Below are positions 28,451-35,332 of a DNA stretch of 35,332 nt, one piece after another (within the stretch, counting starts at the first letter, position 1; each line of letters opens with the position of its first letter). Origin of the DNA: Agathobaculum sp. (GTDB lineage: Bacteria; Bacillota; Clostridia; Oscillospirales; Butyricicoccaceae). The position numbers were made by a program, and so were the translations under genes. The notes beneath the pieces were generated by a model. It was not told the DNA's origin and ran no database searches. It worked only from the letters and a program-made list of their open reading frames with translations. The DNA lies in the NCBI RefSeq assembly GCF_022775115.1, contig NZ_JALFLA010000031.1:1-35332 (forward strand). The letters are read 5' to 3'.

Positions 28451-28786
28451 ATGAATATACAGATTTTCGGCAAAAGCAAATGCTTTGACACCAAAAAGGC
28501 TCAGCGCTGGTTTAAGGAGCGCGGCATCCGCTTTCAAATGATCGACCTTGCGCAAAAGGGCATATCCAAGGGGGAGCTGGACAGCGTGCTGCAAGCCGTC
28601 GGCGGGCTGGACGCACTGCTTGATACGGCCTCCAAGGGCTACGCTTCGCTCGCCTATCTGGCCTACGACGCAGACAAAAAGGAAAAGCTGCTCGAGGACG
28701 GCACGCTGCTGAAAACGCCTATCGTGCGCAACGGGCGGCAGGCGACGGTCGGCTACCGCCCCGAGATCTGGGCGGCATGGGAGTAA
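28451..28786 (+). CDS. ArsC/Spx-family thioredoxin-fold reductase
   Basis: The 111-residue protein starts at ATG 28451; GTG 28448 is an alternative with slightly better spacing to AAAAGGAG. The N-terminal IQIFGKSKCFDTKKAQRWFK holds the single active Cys of the ArsC/YffB-like fold (Cys at residue 10), followed by KERGIRFQMIDLAQKGISKG and the cis-Pro segment KTPIVRNGRQATVGYR. Only one Cys of a CxxC is present, as in ArsC-like and Spx-like proteins. Arsenate reduction, a Spx-type regulator and a generic reductase are all possible; no ars genes are adjacent. Confidence 0.85.
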   Translation: MNIQIFGKSKCFDTKKAQRWFKERGIRFQMIDLAQKGISKGELDSVLQAVGGLDALLDTASKGYASLAYLAYDADKKEKLLEDGTLLKTPIVRNGRQATVGYRPEIWAAWE

Positions 28787-28798
28787 GCGCAGTACAAC

Positions 28799-28842
28799 GA
28801 AAAAGCCGGCGGCTATTGCAACGCAATGGCCGTCGGCTTTGC
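28799..28842. terminator. terminator between the ArsC-like gene and phoR
   Basis: Stem AAAGCCGGCGGC / GCCGTCGGCTTT (about 28802-28842) with an inner TTGC-AAC-GCAA helix. It lies between two convergent genes and can stop both. Confidence 0.75.
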
Positions 28843-30498
28843 TTATTGCTTTGGAAACATGACTGTAATACAGGTCCCTTTGCCGGGCACGCTGTCGAGC
28901 GTCAGCTTGGCATGGTGGTACTGCGCGGCGTGCTTGACGATGGACAATCCCAGCCCCGTTCCGCCGGACTGCTTGGAGTGGCTTTTATCCACCCGGTAGA
29001 AGCGCTCGAACACCTTGGCCTGATGGGCGGGCGGGATGCCGATGCCGGTATCCTGCACGGTCAGCCGCGTCCCATCGGCCGCGTCGCGGATATCGACGGC
29101 CACCGTTCCGCCGCGCACATTGTATTTGATCGCGTTGTCGCACAGGTTATACAGAAGCTCAAACAGCAGCCTGCGCACGCCGTTTACCATGCCCGCGTCT
29201 CCGGATACGGTCAGCGACACGTCCTGCGCGCCCGCCGCGTCCGCCAGCGTCTCGCTGACCTCCTCCGCGAGCGCGCGGAGCGAAAGCTCCTCGCGCGGCA
29301 GCTCGCCCCCCTCGTCCAGCTGAGACAGACGAATGATATCGTCGATCAGCGCGACCAGCCGGGCGGCTTCTTTGTGGATATGCCCGATGAAACGCGGCAT
29401 ATCCTGCGGCTTGACCAGACCGCTTTCAATCAGCTCGGCCGAGCCGATGATGGATTGCAGCGGCGTTTTCAGCTCATGGGACACATTGGCGGTAAACTCC
29501 CGCCGGTTGCGCTCGGCGCTCACCTGCTCGGTCACATCAAAGATCAGGATGACCAGTCCACGCACGCTGCCGCCCGACTCGATGCGGCTCAGGTCAAACT
29601 GGTATTCCCTGCCATCCTGCTGCGCGCGAAACGCATCGTACCCGTCCTCCATCGCCCTGCCGGTCGCAAGACGGATATCCTGCCTGCGGTCAAGCGTCAG
29701 AAAATCCTTGCCCACGCAGCCGCCGTCCGCGTGGAACAGCGCCCGCGCCGCCGGATTGATGCTGACGATCCTGCCCTTACCGTCCAGCAGCACCAGACCC
29801 TCGCGCATATTGCCCGCGATCTGGTCAAACTCCTCCTGCTTTTGCCGCAGGCTTTTCATTTGCAGCCGCAGCTCCTTCTGCTGGGCATCCATGCGGCGCA
29901 GCAGGGGAGAAAGCTCCTCATACACATCGTTTTCCATCGGCTGCTCGAGGTTCAGCGTATTCAGCGGCTCGACCACCCGCCCTGCCATGCGGCGGGCAAG
30001 CCACACCGAAAGGGCGACGGCCAGCAGCACAATCACCACAACAGAGCGAAGCATACCCGCGACCAGCACGGCCGCCGTGGCGCGGCTGCGCGAGATGCGG
30101 AGCACGCTGCCGTCGGCCAGCCTGACCGCCTCATACAGCGTTTTTTCGGTCAGCGTGGCCGAATAGCGGATACTCCTGCCCGCACCCTCCGCCAAGGCCT
30201 GCTGTACCTCTTCCCGCCCGGCGTGGTTTTCCAGCTCGGCGGCCTCCACCTTTGTATCATACAACACCACGCCGTCCGCGCCGATCCACGTCAGGCGGTA
30301 GCGGCCGGTGTGCAGCTGCTGTAAGTAGTCCTTGCCCAGCGCCTGTGTCCCGGCTGCGGCCAGCGCCAACTCATCGCGCAGCTCGCTCTCCTGCACATCG
30401 CCAAAATAGTCATACAGCACGCCGGTGATGAGCAGCAGGCAGGCCAGCAACACCGCAATGGACGCGGATAGGATGGAACGGAAAATCTTATTGGTCAC
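28843..30498 (-). CDS. phoR: phosphate-regulon sensor histidine kinase
   Basis: The 551-residue membrane kinase starts at GTG 30498, with GGAGGC upstream; the frame overlaps the end of phoB by 11 bases. Architecture: first membrane helix (about residues 10-30), an extracytoplasmic sensor (to about 145), a second helix (about 147-168), HAMP-like linker, a PAS domain (about 225-330; IAGNMREGLVLLDGKGRIVS), then the HisKA domain with the phosphoacceptor His341 in NVSHELKTPL and the ATPase domain (NLCDNAIKYN, DTGIGIPPAHQAKVFERFYR, GTGLGLSIVK). This is the PhoR/WalK type; phosphate sensing is inferred from the operon with pst genes. Confidence 0.92.
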   Translation of the reverse strand: MTNKIFRSILSASIAVLLACLLLITGVLYDYFGDVQESELRDELALAAAGTQALGKDYLQQLHTGRYRLTWIGADGVVLYDTKVEAAELENHAGREEVQQALAEGAGRSIRYSATLTEKTLYEAVRLADGSVLRISRSRATAAVLVAGMLRSVVVIVLLAVALSVWLARRMAGRVVEPLNTLNLEQPMENDVYEELSPLLRRMDAQQKELRLQMKSLRQKQEEFDQIAGNMREGLVLLDGKGRIVSINPAARALFHADGGCVGKDFLTLDRRQDIRLATGRAMEDGYDAFRAQQDGREYQFDLSRIESGGSVRGLVILIFDVTEQVSAERNRREFTANVSHELKTPLQSIIGSAELIESGLVKPQDMPRFIGHIHKEAARLVALIDDIIRLSQLDEGGELPREELSLRALAEEVSETLADAAGAQDVSLTVSGDAGMVNGVRRLLFELLYNLCDNAIKYNVRGGTVAVDIRDAADGTRLTVQDTGIGIPPAHQAKVFERFYRVDKSHSKQSGGTGLGLSIVKHAAQYHHAKLTLDSVPGKGTCITVMFPKQ

Positions 30499-31168
30499 AG
30501 CCTGCCTCCAGCCGGTAGCCCACATTGCGGACGGTCTCGATCAGCTTGCCGTAGCCGCCGAGCTTTTGGCGCAGTGTACGGATGTGCATATCGAGTGTTC
30601 TGCTGTCGCCCATGTGCTCCATGTTCCATACCTGCGTAAACAGCTGCTCTCTGGTATATGCCATGCCGGGATGGGCAAGGAACATCCGCAGCAGCTCAAA
30701 CTCCTTATAGGTCAGCATGACTCGTTTGCCGTCGGCGGTAACGGTGCGCTCGTCCAGATTGACCGCAAGCCCGCCGATGCGCAGCGATCCCGCAGCCTGC
30801 TTGGGCTGGCAGCGGCGCAGCACGGCCTTGATGCGGGAGACCATCTCCATCATGCCGAAGGGCTTGACCAGATAATCGTCTGCACCAAGGTCAAGGCTTT
30901 GTATCTTATCATACTCCGCGCCCCTTGCCGTGGCCATGATGACCGGGATATCGCACAAGCCGGGCGCCTGCTTCATTTTCCGCAGCAGCGCAACGCCGTC
31001 CATGCCGGGCAGCATCACATCCAGCAGCACCAGCTCCGGCCTGTCTGTTTGCAGCGCCTGCCAGCAGGACGTTCCATCGGCAAAGCCTCTGGCTTCAAAG
31101 CCGGTGGACGTGAGCGCGTACAGCTCAATATCCCGTATGCTTGCGTCATCCTCCACGCACCAAATCAT
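30488..31168 (-). CDS. phoB: phosphate response regulator (OmpR/PhoB family)
   Basis: The 226-residue regulator starts at ATG 31168 (MIWCVEDDASIRDIELYALT) with AAGGGGG upstream. Receiver domain: acidic residues VEDD (5-8), phosphoacceptor Asp50 in LVLLDVMLPGMDG, Thr80 in IMATARG, Lys102 in YLVKPFG. The C-terminal winged-helix DNA-binding domain (about 130-226) has LTYKEFELLRMFLAHPGMAY and SRTLDMHIRTLRQKLG. It lies three bases behind phoU and overlaps phoR. It should bind pho boxes, probably including the pstS promoter, and so regulate its own operon. Confidence 0.95.
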   Translation of the reverse strand: MIWCVEDDASIRDIELYALTSTGFEARGFADGTSCWQALQTDRPELVLLDVMLPGMDGVALLRKMKQAPGLCDIPVIMATARGAEYDKIQSLDLGADDYLVKPFGMMEMVSRIKAVLRRCQPKQAAGSLRIGGLAVNLDERTVTADGKRVMLTYKEFELLRMFLAHPGMAYTREQLFTQVWNMEHMGDSRTLDMHIRTLRQKLGGYGKLIETVRNVGYRLEAGCDQ

Positions 31169-31170
31169 GC

Positions 31171-31815
31171 TTATGCCCCCTTGTGCACCCCGGTCACAGA
31201 ATAGATCACCCACTCGGCAATGTTGGTGGCGTGATCGCCGATGCGCTCAAAATACTTGGCGATCATCAGCAGGTCGAGCGCAAACGCGCCATCATCCGGC
31301 TCTGCCGCGATCAATTTGATTATAGCACATTTTGTCCGATTAAAATAGTCGTCTACGATATCATCATGGGCGATCACAGCCTCGGCCAGTGCAACATCCT
31401 TTTTCACATAGGCGTCGATGCTGTCTGTGACCATCTTGATCGTGGCCTTGGCCATTTCCTCAATCAATTTGCACTCGTCCATGCTGTGTCCGCCCAGATA
31501 GAGGATGATCTCGGCGATGTCCTCGGCCTGATCGCCGATGCGCTCCATATCGGTTATCATTTTGAGCGCCGCGCTGATCTGGCGCAGGTCGCGCGCCACC
31601 GGCTGCTGGTGCAGCAGCAGCTTCAAACAGCGGCCCTCGATCTCGCGCTCCATCTGGTCGATGCCGATGCCCTCTGACCGCACCTTGCGCGCCAGCGCCA
31701 TATCGCCGCCCAGCAGCGCCTTGGCCGCCATAGCGATCATTTCCTCACACATCGCGCCCATTTCGATCATCTCTTTGTTGAGCTGAGACAGCTGTTCATC
31801 AAATCTGTTTCGCAT
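31171..31815 (-). CDS. phoU: phosphate uptake regulator PhoU
   Basis: The 214-residue helical protein starts at ATG 31815 (MRNRFDEQLSQLNKEMIEMG), with AAGGAGG upstream; the earlier ATG at 31833 would overlap this site. Two three-helix bundles, each with the metal-binding E-x-x-x-D pattern: GIDQMEREIEGRCLKLL, then MITDMERIGDQAEDIAEI and the second KYFERIGDHATNIAEWV. PhoU represses phosphate signalling when phosphate is plentiful and links the Pst transporter to PhoR. Position between pstB and phoB is classical. Confidence 0.96.
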   Translation of the reverse strand: MRNRFDEQLSQLNKEMIEMGAMCEEMIAMAAKALLGGDMALARKVRSEGIGIDQMEREIEGRCLKLLLHQQPVARDLRQISAALKMITDMERIGDQAEDIAEIILYLGGHSMDECKLIEEMAKATIKMVTDSIDAYVKKDVALAEAVIAHDDIVDDYFNRTKCAIIKLIAAEPDDGAFALDLLMIAKYFERIGDHATNIAEWVIYSVTGVHKGA

Positions 31816-31825
31816 TTGCCCCTCC

Positions 31826-32581
31826 TTATCCAAACCGGCCGGTGATGTAGTCTTCTGTGCGCTTATCCCGCGGCTGGGAGAAGATATCGTCGGTCTGTCC
31901 GCATTCGACCAGCTCGCCCAGCAGGAAAAACGCAGTATAGTCGGACACTCTGACCGCCTGCTGCATATTGTGCGTGACCATGACGATGGTGTATTTTTCC
32001 TTCAGCTCCATGGCCAGCTCCTCGATGCGCGAGGTCGAGATCGGATCGAGCGCCGAGGTCGGCTCGTCCATCAGCAGCACCCGCGGCTCGACCGCGAGCG
32101 CCCGGGCGATGCACAGCCGCTGCTGCTGTCCGCCGGACAGGCCGAGCGCGTTCTTCCGCAGCCTGTCCTTGACCTCATCCCAAATGGCGGCACCGCGCAG
32201 CGCACGCTCAACGATTTCGTCCAGCCGCGCCCTGCCGGTAACGCCGTGTACCCGCGGGCCGTAGGCCACGTTGTCATAGATGCTCATCGGGAAGGGATTG
32301 GGCTTTTGGAAGACCATGCCCACCTCCTTGCGCAGTTGGTTGACATCCACCTCGCGGGAGAAGATATCCGTTCCGTCGTAGCGGATATCGCCGGTGATCT
32401 TAACGTCGGGAATCAGGTCGTTCATGCGGTTGAGCGTTTTCAGCAGGGTCGACTTGCCGCAGCCGGACGGGCCGATCAGCGCGGTGATGCTTTTTTCGGG
32501 TATCTCGATGCCGATATGGTGCAGCGCTTGATGCGCGCCATACCACAGGCACATATCCTTTACGGTGATGATGCTCGTCAT
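31826..32581 (-). CDS. pstB: phosphate ABC transporter ATP-binding protein
   Basis: The 251-residue ATPase has Walker [10 protein letters not shown] (37-45), signature LSGGQQQRL, Walker [14 protein letters not shown] and the switch His in VMVTHNM. Conserved PstB features such as ALNRMNDL-like [20 protein letters not shown] and [20 protein letters not shown] are present. It powers phosphate import through PstA/PstC. The start ATG 32581 overlaps the end of pstA by four bases. Confidence 0.97.
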   Translation of the reverse strand: MTSIITVKDMCLWYGAHQALHHIGIEIPEKSITALIGPSGCGKSTLLKTLNRMNDLIPDVKITGDIRYDGTDIFSREVDVNQLRKEVGMVFQKPNPFPMSIYDNVAYGPRVHGVTGRARLDEIVERALRGAAIWDEVKDRLRKNALGLSGGQQQRLCIARALAVEPRVLLMDEPTSALDPISTSRIEELAMELKEKYTIVMVTHNMQQAVRVSDYTAFFLLGELVECGQTDDIFSQPRDKRTEDYITGRFG

Positions 32582-33435
32582 GCGCTCCTCCTTTTCGTGA
32601 AATACTTTTGTACCAGCGCGGCCGCAAAATTGACCAATACGGTCAGCACCATCAAAATAGCGGCGATGGCAAAGGCCACGTTGAACTCCCCCTGCTCCTT
32701 GGCGTATACATACAGGGCGACGGTCAGCGTTGCGCCGGGGGCCGCAAGACCGTCAAGCATGCCGTACAGCGCGTGGGCAAAGCCCGCCGTGTACAGCAGC
32801 GCGGCCGATTCGCCCAGAATACGGCCGACCGACAGGATGCAGCCGGTGACGATGCCATCCACGCAGCCCGGCAGCACCACTGTGCGCACGACCCGCCACT
32901 TGCCTGCGCCCAGACTGAAAGCCCCCTCCCGGTAGGACTGCGGCACGGTTTTCAGACTCTCCTGTGTGGCGCGCATGATGGTCGGCAGGTTCATGATGAC
33001 CAAGGTCAACGCGCCCGCCAGCAGGCAGGTACCCATGTTGTTGGAAAACAGCAGCATACCCACCAGACCGTAGATGATGGAAGGAATGCCGGACAAGGTT
33101 TCCGCAGCGTATTCGATGACGCTCACCACCCTTTTGCTCGCGGCGTACTCGGTCAGGTAAATCGCCGCGCCCACGCCAAGGGGCAGCACGAGCAGCAGCG
33201 TGGCGATGATGATGTACAGTGTGTTTAGGATATCCGGCAGGATGCCGATTTTCCCCGTCAGGTAGCTGGGCCTGGTGGACAGCAGCCCCCATGTGATATG
33301 GGGCGCGCCCTTTGCCAGCACATAGGCAAGCAAAAGCAGCACCAGCGCGGCGGTCAGCCCGACCGACAGGCGCATCACGGCCTTCCACAGCCTTTCATAG
33401 TGCTTTCGCTTAGCAGATAACGGTTGACGCAGCAT
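32578..33435 (-). CDS. pstA: phosphate ABC transporter permease
   Basis: The 285-residue membrane protein starts at ATG 33435 behind AAAAGGAG. About six helices are seen, first at about 23-42; the EAA-type cytoplasmic loop is visible as [20 protein letters not shown] (about 165-184). It forms the pore with PstC. It lies three bases behind pstC and overlaps pstB, a tightly coupled operon. Confidence 0.95.
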   Translation of the reverse strand: MLRQPLSAKRKHYERLWKAVMRLSVGLTAALVLLLLAYVLAKGAPHITWGLLSTRPSYLTGKIGILPDILNTLYIIIATLLLVLPLGVGAAIYLTEYAASKRVVSVIEYAAETLSGIPSIIYGLVGMLLFSNNMGTCLLAGALTLVIMNLPTIMRATQESLKTVPQSYREGAFSLGAGKWRVVRTVVLPGCVDGIVTGCILSVGRILGESAALLYTAGFAHALYGMLDGLAAPGATLTVALYVYAKEQGEFNVAFAIAAILMVLTVLVNFAAALVQKYFTKRRSA

Positions 33436-33438
33436 AGG

Positions 33439-34305
33439 CTACTCCTTTTCTCTTTTGAGGAAGAAATTGAGCGCGGCATTGATGAGCATGATGAACAAAA
33501 ACAGCACCAATGCAATGGAAAACAGCGCCTGCCGCTGCAATCCACCGGCATAGGCCAGCTCGCTGGACACAGCGGTGGTCAGAAAGCGGACGCTTTGGAA
33601 CAGCGAGTCCGGCATATTGGGCACGTTGCCCGCCACCATCATAACGGCCATGGCCTCACCGATGGCGCGGCCAACGCCCAGCACCACGGCGGCCGCAATG
33701 CCGCTTTTGGCCGCTGGCACGGAAACCTTGCAGTAGGTCTCGACCGGCGTCGCGCCCAGTGCAAGGGATGCGTCCTCATATTCCTTGGGCACGGCGTCCA
33801 GCGCCGTGATGGACAGCTTGATGGTCGAGGGCAGAATCATGACCGCCAGCACGAGGATAGCGGCGAGCAGGCTCGCGCCATCAGGCACACCGAACAGCGT
33901 GCGGATGCCGGGCACGAGCACCAGCATACCGACCAGACCGTACACCACCGAGGGGATACCGGCCAGCAGGCTGACAGCCGACTGCATCACCGCCTTCACT
34001 CCGGGCGAGGCCAGCTTGGACAGGTAGACCGCCGCCAGCAGGCCGATGGGCACGCCAATGAGGATCGCGCCCGCCGCGCCGTAGACGCTGGTCAGGATAA
34101 ACGGCAGGATGCCGTATTTCGGCTCTGCTGCGGTCGAAACCCATTCTGTGCCAAACAGAAACGCCGTAAGGCCGATCTCTCGTATGGCCGGGATGCCGGA
34201 AACCACCAGATACACCGTGATGAGCAGCACACAGCCCACCGTGATAAGCCCCAGCAACAGAAACACCAAATGGACGGCTTGTTCAACGATTTGACTCTTT
34301 TTCAT
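33439..34305 (-). CDS. pstC: phosphate ABC transporter permease
   Basis: The 288-residue membrane protein starts at ATG 34305 with GGGAGCGC upstream. It has about six helices, GIPSVVYGLVGMLVLVPGIR in the middle and the EAA loop VPKEYEDASLALGATPVETY (about 165-184). The C-terminal part has GRAIGEAMAVMMVAGNVP, typical of PstC. Partner of PstA. It is 32 bases downstream of pstS. Confidence 0.95.
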   Translation of the reverse strand: MKKSQIVEQAVHLVFLLLGLITVGCVLLITVYLVVSGIPAIREIGLTAFLFGTEWVSTAAEPKYGILPFILTSVYGAAGAILIGVPIGLLAAVYLSKLASPGVKAVMQSAVSLLAGIPSVVYGLVGMLVLVPGIRTLFGVPDGASLLAAILVLAVMILPSTIKLSITALDAVPKEYEDASLALGATPVETYCKVSVPAAKSGIAAAVVLGVGRAIGEAMAVMMVAGNVPNMPDSLFQSVRFLTTAVSSELAYAGGLQRQALFSIALVLFLFIMLINAALNFFLKREKE

Positions 34306-34337
34306 AAAGCGCTCCCTCCGAGCCGATGGGTGCAGCC

Positions 34338-35141
34338 TCAGTTGGCAGGAACCACACCGGCGGCTGAGATGATTTCGTTTGCTGCGGCAGAGGTGATGTA
34401 GTCAAAGAACTGCTGGGCGGCAGCGGAAAGCGCGACGTCGCTCCTTGTCACCAGCACGAGCGGGCGCTGCACGGCATAGCTGCCATCCTTGATGGCCGCT
34501 TCGGTTGGCGCTGTACCGTCAACGGTCAATGCCTTGACTGTATCCTTGACCGATGCGACCGAGGCGTAGCCGATCGCCGCCGGGTTGCTCGCCACTGTGG
34601 TGATCACGTCGCCGGTCGAGGTCAGCTCCTGCCGGTATTGGCATTGCTCCTCTGTACCGGTAATGGACTCAAAGCCGTCCCGCGTGCCCGACCCTGCCTC
34701 GCGGCCGATCAGCACGATTTCGGCATCCTCCCCACCGACCGCCGACCAGTTGGTGATCTGTCCGGTGTAGATGTTGGCGATGTCTTCCAGCGTCAGGTCG
34801 GAAACCGGGTTTTCGGGGTTTACGATCACGGCAATGCCGTCATAGGCCAGCACCGTACCGGTCAGACCGGCCGCGCTCTCCTCATCCTTCAGCGCGCGGG
34901 AAGACAGGCCGATATCACACCGCCCCTCCTGCACGGCCTTGATGCCCGCGCCGGAGCCGGTGGGATTATAGGTAAAGCTGATGCCTGTATCCGTCTGAAA
35001 CGCCTCGCCCAGCGCGCCGATCACCTTCTCCATCGAAGTAGAGCCATCGGTTGTGACTGTTTCGGCAGCTTTGCCGCCGCAGCCCACCAGCATGGTAAGC
35101 GCCAAGGCGGCGGATATTATCGCAGCGATCCTCTTTTTCAT
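34338..35141 (-). CDS. pstS: phosphate-binding lipoprotein
   Basis: The 267-residue protein starts at ATG 35141 (MKKRIAAIISAALALTMLVG), with AAGGAGAT upstream; the open frame beyond it to 35273 is the untranslated leader. A signal peptide ends in the lipobox LVGC, so Cys21 is lipidated. The phosphate-binding residues appear in TTDGSTSMEKVIGALG, GREAGSGTRDGFE and the DIGLSSRALKDEE segment, the usual PstS signature. First gene of the operon. It binds phosphate outside the cell and hands it to PstCA. Confidence 0.96.
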   Translation of the reverse strand: MKKRIAAIISAALALTMLVGCGGKAAETVTTDGSTSMEKVIGALGEAFQTDTGISFTYNPTGSGAGIKAVQEGRCDIGLSSRALKDEESAAGLTGTVLAYDGIAVIVNPENPVSDLTLEDIANIYTGQITNWSAVGGEDAEIVLIGREAGSGTRDGFESITGTEEQCQYRQELTSTGDVITTVASNPAAIGYASVASVKDTVKALTVDGTAPTEAAIKDGSYAVQRPLVLVTRSDVALSAAAQQFFDYITSAAANEIISAAGVVPAN

Positions 35142-35157
35142 TTTGTTATCTCCTTGT

Positions 35158-35286
35158 ATTATAGAGTAGTAGTTATTAGAGCCCCTCTCCAAGGGCTGTG
35201 CTACACTGTAAGGGATGCTGTGGATTGGTGTTGTTCTCCTACCACAAGATGGTTCTCGAAAGGTTCCAACCACAGCCCCTTACAAT
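35158..35286 (-). promoter_or_regulatory. structured leader/promoter region of the pst-pho operon
   Basis: Reading leftward a perfect TATAAT (35163-35158) lies 16 bases before the start codon, without a matching -35, as expected for an activator-dependent promoter; the transcript would then have almost no leader. Alternatively the real promoter is further upstream. A long imperfect inverted repeat spans about 35206-35284 (TGTAAGGG, GCTGTGG and TTGG on the left match CCAA, CCACAGC and CCCTTACA on the right), and a smaller hairpin AGCCC/GGGCT lies at about 35180-35196. No pho box could be assigned with confidence. No gene is seen from here to the window end. Confidence 0.35.
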
Positions 35287-35332
35287 TTTGTTGATCAGTT
35301 AAATACCGCCAGACGGTTTATGTGGAACAAGG

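Noticed and set aside
28777-30324. 515-codon plus-strand open frame across phoR
   Set aside because: Antisense to a complete histidine kinase; no start signal or recognisable domain.
1-35332. tRNA or rRNA genes
   Set aside because: No cloverleaf with TTC-type T-arm or rRNA core sequence was noticed; a covariance-model scan would be decisive and was not possible.

Overview
The window looks like chromosome of a high-GC, endospore-forming Firmicute, most likely a clostridial gut-type organism (Oscillospirales-like; this placement is inference from gene content and base composition, not a database result). Spore genes (gpr protease, spoIIP, a gerA-type operon, a spore-type GH18 hydrolase fragment) sit beside Gram-positive housekeeping genes (rpsT, DUF896/YnzC, CCA transferase, pst-pho).

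Positions 1 to about 4,715 are the right-hand part of an integrated mobile element, visibly more AT-rich than the rest. It carries four ribbon-helix-helix (RHH) type domains in three small genes with repeated operators, a short ORF plus an XRE repressor and an ImmA-type metalloprotease (the usual phage/ICE immunity-derepression pair), two tandem copies of a type I toxin-antitoxin cassette (28-residue membrane toxin plus convergent RNA), and a large serine recombinase at the extreme right end. Directly after the recombinase stop codon, in the same frame, comes the 3' third of a GH18 spore-cortex/germination hydrolase gene. The element has therefore split that gene, in the manner of skin-like intervening elements; the 5' part should lie left of the window.

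From 4,708 to 20,967 is ordinary chromosome: a secreted CAP-domain protein; a ferrous iron uptake operon (feoA-feoA-feoB-Cys-rich membrane peptide) and a DUF3793 gene whose promoters share a GTTAG-N6-CTAAC operator; a DUF896-CCA transferase-HD protein-nitroreductase operon; O-acetylhomoserine sulfhydrylase; a GNAT enzyme and a MATE exporter; a second HD protein; an M20 amidohydrolase; a KDG kinase/KDPG aldolase pair; and an alpha/beta hydrolase.

From 21,118 to 28,786: a small AT-rich DUF5808-like gene, an SLH-domain surface protein, rpsT, then the sporulation block gpr-spoIIP-gerA type operon (with unusually short C and B subunits), and an ArsC/Spx-like reductase. From 28,843 to the right edge, all on the minus strand, is one phosphate operon: pstS-pstC-pstA-pstB-phoU-phoB-phoR, i.e. 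high-affinity phosphate uptake together with its own two-component regulator.

The most interesting points are the recombinase-bearing element interrupting a germination hydrolase, the tandem type I toxin-antitoxin cassettes whose only strongly divergent part is the shared terminator loop, and the dense RHH/operator cluster at the left edge.
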